The notes under the pieces: model-generated | What the model saw: the letters and a program-made list of their open reading frames with translations, nothing else | The model's database searches: none | Told to the model about the DNA's origin: nothing | Shown: positions 24,995-33,546 of the stretch, piece after piece | Layout: every line of letters starts with the position of its first letter | Numbering within the stretch: the stretch's first letter is position 1 | Assembly: GCA_018402685.1 (NCBI GenBank) | Contig: JAGYIJ010000001.1 | Span: 496,001-560,000 of the forward strand | Reading direction: 5' to 3' | DNA from: Aquiluna sp. | GTDB taxonomy: Bacteria; Actinomycetota; Actinomycetes; Actinomycetales; Microbacteriaceae | DNA length: 64,000 bases | Program-made: the position numbers and the translations under genes

Positions 24995-26953
24995 GTGACA
25001 CAAACCCAGGTGACTCGCACTTTGCAGGCCGTGACCCTGGTTGGGTTCGCGGCAATCGCAAGCGTGGTCATCGGCATGCTCTATGGCGGCGGTGCTGCAC
25101 CACTGCAGTTCTCTGATCCAGGACCGGTGGTGCGGTGGGGTCAGCCAATTGTGAAGCTCGTGCTCAACCTCTCAATGGCAACCGCAATCGGCACCCTGGT
25201 GCTGAGCGCATTTGCCGGTAACACTGAAGAGCGCCAGCGACTGCAGCCGGTGGCAAGCTGGTCGGCAGCGCTCTGGCTGGCGGCAAGCGCTACCTATTTT
25301 GTTTTGACCTACCTATCCGCCTCTGGAACCGCTCTTAGCTATGGACCGGAGTTCTCCGAGGGGCTTTGGCTTTTTGCAACACAGATCGAGCTTGGTTCGC
25401 TTTTGGCTGCCAACGTTGTGATTGCGCTGATTGTTTCATTGACGACCATGGCATTCACCGGCACCCGAATGGTTGCCGTGAATGCTGCACTGGCCGCCGC
25501 TGGTCTTTACCCCTTGGCGGAATCTGGTCACGCCTCCAGTGATGTTGGTCACACGATTGCAGTGAACTCCATGCTCATGCACCTGGTTGGCATCTCGGTT
25601 TGGGTTGGTGGTTTGGTCGCCCTCTATTCGGTTTTCTATGCAAACAGTGAGCGGGCTGGGGTGTTGGTCTCTAGGTATTCAACGCTTGCACTGTTTGCAT
25701 TTATCTTGGTTGCGATTTCGGGAGTTAGCTCTGGTTACATCAGGCTCTATGAGCCAAGCGATTTGCTCTCCCAATACGGTTTGATGCTGATTGGCAAGAG
25801 TGTTTTGTTGATTGCACTTGGATTGTTCGGTGCTTTGCACCGACTGAAGCTGGTTTCAGATTTTGCCAAGCGCGCCACTGGCTTTTGGAAGCTGGTGACG
25901 CTAGAGCTAACCGTGATGGGGCTTGCGATGGGGTTGGGAACCGCTTTGGCGCTGACACCATTGCCGGTTAGCGATGCGGAGTTCGTGCCACCAACCCCGG
26001 CGCAGCTTCTAACTGGTGACCCATTGCCACCAGAGCTCACCGAAGCTGCTTGGATTACGGTTTGGGATCCAGATCCGCTCTGGGCGACCATTGCGGTTTT
26101 GGGAATCGCTGTTTATCTCTATGGCGTCAAGGTCTTGCGGGACCGAGGAGATAAGTGGCCGCTTTCGAGGACCATTCCTTGGGTTATGGGCATGATCGTT
26201 TTGTTCTATGTCACAAACGGTGCTCCGCATGCCTATCAGGAGTATCTGTTCTCGGTCCACATGGTTGGACACATGATGCTCTCGATGCTGGTGCCGGTTT
26301 TGCTGGTTCCTGGAGCTCCGGTGACGCTGTTGTCTCGTGCGCAGGCTCCGAGAACCGATGGGTCCAAGGGATTGCGAGAGTGGGTGTTGTGGGCGGTGCA
26401 TACGCCATATGCCTGGTTTATCTCGCAGCCGATAGTTGCGGGGTTGAACTTTGCATTGTCTTTGGTGATGTTCTACTACACCCCGCTGTTTAGGTGGGCG
26501 ACGGAGGAGCACCTGGGTCACCAGTGGATGCTGGTGCACTTCTTGATTGTTGGCTACCTGTTTGTGCAGTCACTGATTGGCGTTGATCCGCAGCCTCACA
26601 GACCCGGCTATCCAATCAAGCTGATGCTTCTAATTGGCACCATGGCCTTCCACGCGTTCTTCGGTCTTGGACTCATGAACGAAAGAGGGCTACTGCTTGC
26701 CGATTGGTTTGGTTCTATGGGTCGAACCTGGGGTGATGACCCGCTCGCCGATCAGGCGATCGGCGGAGCGTTTGCGTGGGGAGTCGGAGAGCTGCCAACA
26801 ATAGTGATCACACTAATTGTGGTGACTCAGTGGTATCGCTCGGATATTCGCGAGCGAAAGCGCTTAGATAGGCAAGCCGACAGAACTGGCAATAGAGAAT
26901 TGGACGAGTACAACCTGATGTTCGAACAGCTCAGCAAGAGAGATCAGCGGTGA
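24995..26953 (+). CDS. CopD-like / CtaG (cytochrome c oxidase assembly) fusion membrane protein
   Basis: 652 residues, about 14-15 helices. The N-terminal half resembles CopD copper-resistance proteins (HTIAVNSMLMHLVGISVWVGG). The C-terminal half is a Caa3_CtaG domain (SVHMVGHMMLSMLVPVLLVPGAP, LGHQWMLVHFLIVGYLF) with many membrane histidines and methionines for copper. This fusion is common in actinobacteria and likely delivers copper to the aa3-type oxidase. The start is a GTG directly after the preceding stop; its stop overlaps the helicase GTG by 4 bp. Confidence 0.9.
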   Translation: MTQTQVTRTLQAVTLVGFAAIASVVIGMLYGGGAAPLQFSDPGPVVRWGQPIVKLVLNLSMATAIGTLVLSAFAGNTEERQRLQPVASWSAALWLAASATYFVLTYLSASGTALSYGPEFSEGLWLFATQIELGSLLAANVVIALIVSLTTMAFTGTRMVAVNAALAAAGLYPLAESGHASSDVGHTIAVNSMLMHLVGISVWVGGLVALYSVFYANSERAGVLVSRYSTLALFAFILVAISGVSSGYIRLYEPSDLLSQYGLMLIGKSVLLIALGLFGALHRLKLVSDFAKRATGFWKLVTLELTVMGLAMGLGTALALTPLPVSDAEFVPPTPAQLLTGDPLPPELTEAAWITVWDPDPLWATIAVLGIAVYLYGVKVLRDRGDKWPLSRTIPWVMGMIVLFYVTNGAPHAYQEYLFSVHMVGHMMLSMLVPVLLVPGAPVTLLSRAQAPRTDGSKGLREWVLWAVHTPYAWFISQPIVAGLNFALSLVMFYYTPLFRWATEEHLGHQWMLVHFLIVGYLFVQSLIGVDPQPHRPGYPIKLMLLIGTMAFHAFFGLGLMNERGLLLADWFGSMGRTWGDDPLADQAIGGAFAWGVGELPTIVITLIVVTQWYRSDIRERKRLDRQADRTGNRELDEYNLMFEQLSKRDQR

Positions 26954-28327
26954 TTATCGAGCTCAGCGATGAGCAAAAAGCACTGTTTGACTACATCGAG
27001 CAAAACGAGTCCCACGTCTTTGTCACCGGCAGAGCCGGAACCGGTAAATCAACTCTCCTCAGCCACCTAACCGCCAACACCGAGAAGAGCTTTGCGGTTT
27101 GTGCTCCGACCGGAGTTGCAGCATTGAATGTTGGCGGGGTCACCATCCACTCTCTTTTCACCTTTCCACTAGGGCTCTTGGGCGAGGTAGAGATCGCAAG
27201 GCACCTATCAAAGCGCACCCGCGAGGTCCTAAGAGCACTAGACATGCTCGTAATCGACGAAATCTCGATGGTCTCTGCAGATCTGATGGACGCTATCGAT
27301 AGAGCAATGCGGATTGCTAGGGGCAGGCGCAATGAGCCCTTTGGTGGTGCGCAGCTTGTGATGTTTGGTGATCCCTATCAGTTGGCCCCCGTGCCACCAA
27401 GGGATCCCCAAGAGCGCGGCTATATGGCAGAGAACTACCAGTCCATCTGGTTCTTCGATGCCCATGTTTGGCGCAATGCCGATCTGGAACGTTTTGAACT
27501 CGGAGAGATCTTCCGCCAATCTGACAGTCATTTCAAAGAGATCCTCAACGCCATTAGGGATGGCTCGGTGACCAATGAGATGCTCCAGGAGCTAAACGAG
27601 GCGGGCAACAGGGTGCCAGAAAATCAGGACGTGATTCGTCTTGCCACCATCAACGAGACCGTCAATGCCGTGAACCAACACCGCATGCAGCAGATCCCCG
27701 CTGACTCCAAGACCTTCACCGCCACCTACTCAGAGGGCGCAGCCAAGGCCTTTGGCAGAGCCCTGCCAGCTGAGACCAGCCTTGAGCTCAAGGTTGGTGC
27801 TCAGGTGATGTTTATCAAAAACGATGAATACACCCCGGGCAAAAATGGCTCGGTGGGGCAACGCCGCTGGGTCAATGGCACCATCGGCCATGTTGTTGCC
27901 CTGCCAAAGTCGGGGATTGTCGTTGTTGATGTTGATGGCGAAGAGTTTGATGTTGGCCCTGCGACCTGGGAGAAGGTCCGCTACGAAGTCGAAGAGGACT
28001 TCGATGAGGCCAGCGGCAAGGTTAGAGAGGTTCTAGTTCCAATCACCCTGGCCGAGTTCAAGCAGGTGCCACTTGCGGTTGGCATGGGCCGTCACGATTC
28101 ACAAGTCCCAGGGCCAAACCTATGAAGAGGTATTGATTGACATGGGCCGCGGGGCCTTCAGCCCCGGACAGACCTATGTCGCACTCTCGCGAGTCACGGC
28201 GCTCTCCGGGCTTTATCTGACCCGCCCCATCTCGATTAGAGATGTGATGGTGGATAAGGATGTGGTCAGGTTTATGAGCGGGGCGGCGCCTTCAGCCACC
28301 AGTTCAGAGCTTCTGCCACCCTTCTAG
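26950..28327 (+). CDS. Pif1/RecD-like superfamily 1 helicase (one apparent frameshift)
   Basis: Walker A VTGRAGTGKSTLLSHL, PTGVAALNVGGVTIHSLF, Walker B LVIDEISMVSADLMDAID and GDPYQLAPVPP place it in the Pif1 group. The frame breaks near 28073 (one extra base in CCACTTGCGG) and continues as RLAWAVTIHKSQGQTYEEV ... YVALSRVTALSGLYL, the last helicase motifs. About 458 residues. It may resolve G-quadruplexes or stalled forks. GTG start overlapping CtaG, and its 3' end overlaps the convergent esterase by 56 bp. Confidence 0.88.
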
Positions 28328-29390
28328 CCCAGTAGCTCTCGTGGTGACCGGTGTTTGGGTAGATCGCTGCTACTAGGTTCTCTGGCTCGGTGTAGCCCTT
28401 TTGCTTTATGAGCTCAACCGCTTTGTTGTGAAAAGGCGGATAGAGCTCATCTAGCTCAATGGTCCCCGAGTCAGTCCAGAGCCGATGGCTCTTGCCATCG
28501 GGCAGCATGCCAGTGAGCTTCTCAACCATCACCTCGCCTCCAAAGGGCCAGTGGGTTGAGAAGCAGATGGCAGTTCCAAAGACATCGGGCCTTTTGCTCA
28601 TCGCATACATCGACATCAGTCCACCCATCGAGGACCCCATGACTGCGGTTCTCGATGGATCTAGTTGCAACTCAAATTTCTCTGCCACAAAAGGCAAGAT
28701 GGCATCGGCAATCAGCGAGACATAGGCATCTCCAAAGCCAGGACCACGATCAGCCTCATACTCCGCAGGGATTAGCTTCCAGATCTCGGGGTGCTGATCG
28801 AGGACGCTTTGCGGAGCAAGCTCCCTGAGTCTGGTGAAATCACTCAATCCCCAGACCGCAATCACAACTGGAGCTGAAGCTCTGACCTCATCGCGGATGG
28901 CAGGCAAGACCTCCCAGGTCTTGCCTGTGAAGGAATCCTCTTCGTCAAAGATGTTTCTGCCATCGTGCATGAGAAGGACACTCGTTGTTGGATTCACGTC
29001 TTTAGGAACCCAGACATCCACGCGGTGCTCGTCGAAGTCGAAGCGGTGCATTGTTCCCCCGGCAAGCTTTCTTTCGAGGATCTTCTTCTCCCGGTTTGCC
29101 ATAAACAGCGGGAAGGTGAAGGCGATTGCCGTCACACCCGAGACCAGGAAGTAGAGCCAGACCCGTTTCATGCCAAGGCGCCTGGCCTCAACCAGCATGA
29201 ACACCACCACTGCCAGCGCCACTACAAGCAGGTCAATCGAGAGCACCCAGTCCACCAAGGTTCCGAACCAGGCGCCGAGGTAGTCGGCGCCTGTGGTGGA
29301 GGCAATGGTATTTAGAACAACCGCTGTCACCAGGCCAATGCCTGAGATGACGTAGTAGATGTATGAGCGCAGGGTGTGTTTTCTGACCAT
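28272..29390 (-). CDS. Membrane-anchored alpha/beta-hydrolase (esterase family)
   Basis: 372 residues. Three N-terminal transmembrane segments (about 1-95) are followed by an extracytoplasmic putative-esterase domain (PF00756 type): DVWVPKDVNPTTSVLLMHDGRNIF, nucleophile elbow AVMGSSMGGLMSMYA, acid LWTDSGTIELD and HHESYW as the likely catalytic histidine. Related domains include Fes and mycolyltransferase-like enzymes; the substrate here is unknown. Tail-to-tail overlap of 56 bp with the helicase gene. Confidence 0.82.
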   Translation of the reverse strand: MVRKHTLRSYIYYVISGIGLVTAVVLNTIASTTGADYLGAWFGTLVDWVLSIDLLVVALAVVVFMLVEARRLGMKRVWLYFLVSGVTAIAFTFPLFMANREKKILERKLAGGTMHRFDFDEHRVDVWVPKDVNPTTSVLLMHDGRNIFDEEDSFTGKTWEVLPAIRDEVRASAPVVIAVWGLSDFTRLRELAPQSVLDQHPEIWKLIPAEYEADRGPGFGDAYVSLIADAILPFVAEKFELQLDPSRTAVMGSSMGGLMSMYAMSKRPDVFGTAICFSTHWPFGGEVMVEKLTGMLPDGKSHRLWTDSGTIELDELYPPFHNKAVELIKQKGYTEPENLVAAIYPNTGHHESYWARRVAEALNWWLKAPPRS

Positions 29391-29481
29391 CTAGGAATCA
29401 TTGCATGAGCGTGCTTTCCACTCTGACTAAATGTTTGATTTCATTGCCAAGCGGTGCTTACTCGCGCACTAACCTTGAGGC

Positions 29482-30076
29482 ATGTTGCTATCAGACAGAG
29501 ACATCAAAGCCCAGATTGAATCAGGTCGGATTGGCCTAGAGCCATTGGAAATGGGGCTCTTGCAGCCATCGAGCATGGATGTTCGGTTGGATAAGTTTTT
29601 TAGGTTGTTTGATAACCACAAGTACCCATTCATTGACCCCAAAGAGCAGCAGGACGAACTAACCCGCTTGGTTGAGGTCGACCCAAGCGAGGCCTTCATC
29701 TTGCACCCGGGTGAATTTGTGCTTGGGTTCAACCTTTGAGTTTGTGAAGCTGCCAGACGATATCGCAGCAAGGCTGGAGGGCAAGAGCTCACTTGGCAGG
29801 CTGGGGCTTTTGACCCACTCCACCGCAGGCTTTGTTGACCCAGGCTTCCAGGGTCATGTGACCCTGGAGCTTTCCAACACCGCAACCTTGCCGATTAAGC
29901 TTTGGCCCGGCATGAAGATTGGTCAACTTTGCTTCTTCCAGCTCTCTTCTGCGAGCGAGAACCCCTATGGTTCCCAGAAGTATGGTTCTGAGATATCAGG
30001 GCCAGCGTGGTCCAACTGCTTCTCGCTCGCACCTGAATTTCCACATCACCGATGTTGGAAACAGCTCGCTTAGCTA
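29482..30076 (+). CDS. dcd: dCTP deaminase (two apparent frameshifts)
   Basis: [32 protein letters not shown]-type region, then a break near 29728 (extra base in GTGCTTGGG), [24 protein letters not shown], catalytic [17 protein letters not shown], a second break near 29981 and [17 protein letters not shown] to the stop at 30076. About 198 residues, normal length. It makes dUTP from dCTP and in actinobacteria is often bifunctional to dUMP. The 3' end overlaps the convergent peptidase by 7 bp. Confidence 0.92.
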
Positions 30077-30777
30077 AAGTGCGATCTGGCCTCGTGAAGG
30101 TCTTTTGAATAAACCCGCTTTAGGGCGTATTTATCGGCGCTGAGTTCAACCAACCTGTCAACTTCAAACACCAGCGCCCTGGAGGCTGCGAACCAGGGCA
30201 GTAGTTGATAGACGGCATAGGCAAAGGCCTTTACTCGCTCATGGTTCAGTTTGATGTGCCCATACTCGTGTCGAAGGATTGCCTCGAGCTGCTTTGCTGG
30301 CAGCTCGAATACCGCCTTTGAGAGATAGATGCCTTTGTCCTTGGTGATTGCCAAATACCCCGGCACCTCAAGTTCATAGATTGTTGCCCGGCGGTATTTG
30401 GAGATCTCCCTGGCAACCTCACCCAGTCTTGGTTGATAGCGCTTCGCGAGATCAAACATTGGGGAGAGCCTTTGGTTGGCTAGCGCTATCAATACCCCGG
30501 CAAAGCCCATCAACAACCAGGGAGCGATGCTGGCGGCAATTGTGAAGAGCAGATCCCCACCCTCTTGGAGCCTGAGCCAGGTTGTGAAGATGCTGTAACC
30601 GGCGAGGATCGTGGCGCCAATGGTTGCAAGAACTGCAGAACCAAGGGATAAAAACCAAAGCCAAAGACCTAGGTTGGGAGATTTATTGAACCGGCCAGCA
30701 AAAAACAGCGGCGCTGAAACCGTAACAAGTAATACCCACTCGGTCAGCAGTATGAGCAGGTAGAGGGAAATCTCCAC
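30070..30777 (-). CDS. M56/BlaR1-like membrane metallopeptidase
   Basis: 235 residues. Three N-terminal transmembrane helices, then a zinc peptidase domain with [11 protein letters not shown] (HExxH) and ELSADKYAL, and another hydrophobic segment between. It lacks the C-terminal penicillin-binding sensor domain of BlaR1/MecR1. It pairs with the BlaI-like repressor encoded 9 bp upstream. In such pairs the peptidase inactivates the repressor after a signal; the signal here is unknown. Confidence 0.85.
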   Translation of the reverse strand: MEISLYLLILLTEWVLLVTVSAPLFFAGRFNKSPNLGLWLWFLSLGSAVLATIGATILAGYSIFTTWLRLQEGGDLLFTIAASIAPWLLMGFAGVLIALANQRLSPMFDLAKRYQPRLGEVAREISKYRRATIYELEVPGYLAITKDKGIYLSKAVFELPAKQLEAILRHEYGHIKLNHERVKAFAYAVYQLLPWFAASRALVFEVDRLVELSADKYALKRVYSKDLHEARSHFS

Positions 30778-30786
30778 CTTTGAAGA

Positions 30787-31137
30787 CTAACCCTCGAGGG
30801 CCCTTCTAAGTTGTGAGATTTGATCTGGGGATAACTTGGATGCAAAGTGCGAGAAAACCAGTGCTGGGTTCGCAGCTTCGTCCATCGCTCCCAGCAATAT
30901 CTCTGCGGTGTGCTTTTCTCTAGAAGAGGTCGCGATGAACAAAAGCGATCTGCCCATCGACTCTTTTTTCACAAGGCCCTTGTCTCCCAGCCGAGACAGC
31001 ACGGTCAAAACGGTTGTGATCGCAAGCGACTCATCGCCAATCAGCGAGAGGATCTGCTGGGATGTCAGGCCCTCTGGCCTGTCCCAGAGCGCTGACAGCA
31101 CCTGGCTCTCGAGCTCTCCCTGCTTGCGTTTAGACAT
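30787..31137 (-). CDS. BlaI/MecI-type transcriptional repressor
   Basis: 116 residues: winged helix LESQVLSALWDRPEGLTSQQIL ... TVLTVLSRLGDKGLVKKES followed by a C-terminal dimerisation helix. It probably represses its own operon with the M56 peptidase. It starts 4 bp after the stop of the Abi-like gene on the same strand, so it may also read through from, or control, that locus. Confidence 0.88.
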   Translation of the reverse strand: MSKRKQGELESQVLSALWDRPEGLTSQQILSLIGDESLAITTVLTVLSRLGDKGLVKKESMGRSLLFIATSSREKHTAEILLGAMDEAANPALVFSHFASKLSPDQISQLRRALEG

Positions 31138-31141
31138 GTCG

Positions 31142-31762
31142 TCATTCTACGGGGTGTAGAGGAATGTCTTGATCTAGCTTTGCGAACTGGCTGGAGCCGG
31201 GTTCTAGCGCTTCGAGAAGCCAGACGATGTTTTCGATTTCAGATTCTTCATCGCAGTAAAGAATGTTCTCGTGGTGGGCGATTCGATTTCGCAGAATCGT
31301 GACTCGCCTCATCTTGTCATAGTAGGACTGCCGTGGCTCAGAACTATCAATCCGAAAGGCGTGCCGGAGCGCTGGGACCCACAACTTTGTCTCATTGCGA
31401 CTGTTAAGCATCATCGCCCAGAACCCAAAAGACAAAGATGAAACAATCGCGTTTCTTTTGTTCGTGAGACCCTTGTCCTCGATTTGCTTCGCTGCAAATC
31501 TGAGCCTCTCACTCAGTCTGGCCTCAAGAGCACTTGATCCATCGAGAAAGAACTGATCGCCGAACTTCTTTTCCAAGGCTTCTGCGAATCTGTTTCTCAC
31601 CCCAACTTCAAGCAGGGCTATGTGAGGCCACAACCGCCCAGACAACTCCTGATTGGCACGATAAGCGACATGCGGATCAAAAATGTTGCCCGACACTTGC
31701 ATCGCTGCGAGTTTGTGGCTGTTGAGAAGTTCGCATATTTTGCAACTAGAGGGTTGACTCAT
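31142..31762 (-). CDS. Abi-like HEPN-domain protein (abortive infection family)
   Basis: 206 residues from ATG 31762 (MSQPSSCKICELLNSHKL); the RBS AGGTACGGA supports this over a TTG at 31786. The family feature is the HEPN-type motif RRVTILRNRIAHHENIL (R-N-R-I-A-H, an Rx4H ribonuclease motif) near residue 165, preceded by a long helical domain (NRFAEALEKKFGDQF, SLSFGFWAMMLNSRNETKLW), which matches Abi_2/AbiD/AbiF-type proteins. These are phage-defence toxins thought to cut RNA. Two identical 35-nt structured repeats lie in the 278-bp gap upstream on the same strand. It is shorter than typical AbiF (about 300). It is 4 bp from the BlaI-like gene. Activity is inferred, not shown. Confidence 0.8.
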   Translation of the reverse strand: MSQPSSCKICELLNSHKLAAMQVSGNIFDPHVAYRANQELSGRLWPHIALLEVGVRNRFAEALEKKFGDQFFLDGSSALEARLSERLRFAAKQIEDKGLTNKRNAIVSSLSFGFWAMMLNSRNETKLWVPALRHAFRIDSSEPRQSYYDKMRRVTILRNRIAHHENILYCDEESEIENIVWLLEALEPGSSQFAKLDQDIPLHPVE

Positions 31763-31794
31763 TCCGTACCTGTAACTAAAATTCAAGTTGTAAA

Positions 31795-31829
31795 ACCCCG
31801 GAACCTGCTAGTAGCGCCAGGCCGGGGTT
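31795..31829 (-). repeat. Structured 35-nt repeat, copy proximal to the Abi-like gene
   Basis: On the minus strand it reads AACCCCGGCCTG, then a GCGCTACTAG loop, then CAGGTTCCGGGGT. The arms CCCCGG/CCGGGG and CCTG/CAGG pair with a 2-nt bulge. TTTTAC follows, giving a weak terminator-like end 33 nt before the Abi ATG. It is identical over 35 nt, loop included, to 31988-32022. Confidence 0.9.
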
Positions 31830-31987
31830 CCATCTTTAAGTTGGCTTTCAATTTTCCGGTTTTTGACATCCGAGGATGCTAACCAGTCTCTGAGATTGCT
31901 GGTCGGAGTTATCCACAGGTCAAGTTCTTTAGTCAGTTCTAAGCCTTGATTTCTGTTCTGCGCTTCGGGTATTATTTGACTCGTAAC

Positions 31988-32022
31988 ACCCCGGAACCTG
32001 CTAGTAGCGCCAGGCCGGGGTT
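31988..32022 (-). repeat. Structured 35-nt repeat, distal copy
   Basis: Same core as at 31795-31829, 193 bp away, in the same orientation. The flanks are similar only in TTAAAG before and TTAC after. Here the stem extends by GTAAC/GTTAC. It starts 19 nt after the end of the MFS gene, so it could also end MFS transcription. Confidence 0.9.
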
Positions 32023-32040
32023 ACGCCTTTAACGGGTCTT

Positions 32041-33354
32041 CTAGTCCTGAGGTGCGAAGACTGGCTTCACGGTAAGAAGCAGCAGGTAGCCAACAATCAA
32101 GATAATCATCAGGCCGATGATTCCCCAGATGGGCGAGAACAAGCCAACAAAGATGCTCCAGGCAGCAGGTGCCAAGAAGCTCACCGCACGACCAGTGGTT
32201 GCATAAAGACCAAATGCCTCACCCTGCTTGTCGTCGGCAGAGAGCCTCGACATCATGGTTCTAGAGGCTGCTTGGGCAGGGCCAACGAAGGTGCAGAGGA
32301 ATAGGCCAAAGCCAAAGAAGGCAATGGTTCCAAGATCTGCAAAGACAAAGACTCCCAAACCACCAAGAATCACGCCGGCAAGTGAGATAAAGACCACCAG
32401 GCGAGAGCCAACCCGGTCCTCAAAGAACGAACCAATAAAGGCACCAATTCCCGCCACCACGTTGGCGGCAATGCCAAACAGGATGATCTCGGTCAAAGAC
32501 AAACCAAACGCAATACCACCCAGCACCGCGCCATAGGCAAAGACACCGTTTAGACCATCCCGATAGACAGCGGAGGCAATCAAGAACTTCAGCAGGTTCG
32601 GGTTCTCGCGGCCCATCTTGGCCAAAGACCTAAACAGGTTGCCATAGGCCGCGAAGATGCCCTCCTTCTCGGTTCCTGGGATTGGCTTTGACTCAGGAAC
32701 ATTGAGCATTAGCGGAATTGAGAAGATCAGCACCCAGAACATCGAGATGATCATCACCACGCGCACCGATAGCGCAGCCTCATCTGGAATGCCGAGCATT
32801 TCAGCGCCACCAAACTGAATGATCCAAAGAGCCATAACCAAAAGCACGATGCCACCCATGTAGCCAAGGCCCCAGCCAAACTGGCTGACCTTGCCGCGCT
32901 CCTTTGGCCTTGCGACCTCATTCAGCATGGAGTTGTAGTTCACGGTTGCAAACTCAAAGAAGATGCCACCAACGGCCAACAGCGTCAGCCCAAAGAAGAA
33001 GAAGTCATTAGAGGGCTGCACGAAGAACATCAGGCCGATGGTTCCGGCAAAGAGCCAGGTGTTGATCATCAGCCACATCTTCTTGCGGCCTGAGGTGTCA
33101 GCACGCCTACCAACAATCGGTGCAATCAAAGCAATAAGGACACCGGCAATCACTCCCGAGATACCGAGCCAGAAGCCGGTGTATTGACCGGCTTCCTCGG
33201 TGGTCATGCCTGCGGGTGCAAAGGCCGTGTCGGTGATGTAGCGGCCGAAGATGAAGGAGGTGACAACAGTCGGGAAGGCTTGAGAAGCCCAGTCCCACAG
33301 TGCCCAGGAAAAAGTGCCTTTTGGTTTCGCCATTGAAACGTCATTGTTTGCCAT
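32041..33354 (-). CDS. MFS transporter, UMF1/Atg22-like
   Basis: 437 residues, 12 transmembrane helices. The N-terminal TFSWALWDWASQAFPTVVTSFIFG is the signature of the UMF1 family (related to vacuolar amino-acid effluxer Atg22). The transported compound is unknown. It is divergent from dnaK, with two HAIR elements in the shared upstream region, so HspR might influence it as well. Confidence 0.87.
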   Translation of the reverse strand: MANNDVSMAKPKGTFSWALWDWASQAFPTVVTSFIFGRYITDTAFAPAGMTTEEAGQYTGFWLGISGVIAGVLIALIAPIVGRRADTSGRKKMWLMINTWLFAGTIGLMFFVQPSNDFFFFGLTLLAVGGIFFEFATVNYNSMLNEVARPKERGKVSQFGWGLGYMGGIVLLVMALWIIQFGGAEMLGIPDEAALSVRVVMIISMFWVLIFSIPLMLNVPESKPIPGTEKEGIFAAYGNLFRSLAKMGRENPNLLKFLIASAVYRDGLNGVFAYGAVLGGIAFGLSLTEIILFGIAANVVAGIGAFIGSFFEDRVGSRLVVFISLAGVILGGLGVFVFADLGTIAFFGFGLFLCTFVGPAQAASRTMMSRLSADDKQGEAFGLYATTGRAVSFLAPAAWSIFVGLFSPIWGIIGLMIILIVGYLLLLTVKPVFAPQD

Positions 33355-33424
33355 AGCCCGAGATTAGTCCTCTGGGTAGTCAAAAGCACCACCTATTTGG
33401 TGACGAGTTGTTGAATTTTCCAAA

Positions 33425-33445
33425 CTTGAGTCATTCACACTCAAC
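33425..33445. promoter_or_regulatory. HAIR element 1 (HspR operator)
   Basis: CTTGAGT-cattcac-ACTCAAC matches the HspR-associated inverted repeat CTTGAGT-N7-ACTCAAG at 13 of 14 positions. 102 bp before the dnaK ATG. Confidence 0.93.
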
Positions 33446-33488
33446 TTTCAGGTAGCGAAGCTTGACAACTTTGTTCTCATCTCCCAAA

Positions 33489-33509
33489 CTTGAGTGCATG
33501 TGACTCAAC
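33489..33509. promoter_or_regulatory. HAIR element 2 (HspR operator)
   Basis: CTTGAGT-gcatgtg-ACTCAAC, same form as element 1, 44 bp further on and 37 bp before dnaK. A TTGACA (33462-33467) between the two elements is a candidate -35, so HspR-DnaK bound at both would cover the promoter. Confidence 0.93.
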
Positions 33510-33546
33510 TTAGTCACAAGAATTGAAAAGGAAAGAGAGAAACAAA

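Larger units (their letters stand above)
31795..32022 (-). ncRNA. Candidate structured RNA (antitoxin-like) upstream of the Abi-like gene
   Basis: The 254-bp gap 31787-32040 has no convincing ORF. It holds two identical hairpins, one at each end, with about 158 nt between, and an AATAAT-type -10 candidate just after the distal repeat on the minus strand. A repeat-containing RNA in front of a HEPN toxin, with a leaky terminator between, is the layout of type III toxin-antitoxin loci. A perfect DnaA box (31909-31917) also lies inside. Transcription is not shown. Confidence 0.45.

Noticed and set aside
31909-31917. Functional DnaA box in the Abi upstream region
   Set aside because: A single perfect TTATCCACA; without neighbours it may be chance. 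Mentioned within the ncRNA feature only.
31795-32022. CRISPR array
   Set aside because: Only two repeats with about 158 nt between, stem-loop repeats and no cas genes nearby; it does not have array geometry.
31795-32022. Recombinase attachment sites or insertion-sequence ends
   Set aside because: No integrase or transposase in the window, the repeats are direct and hairpin-forming, and the enclosed DNA encodes nothing.
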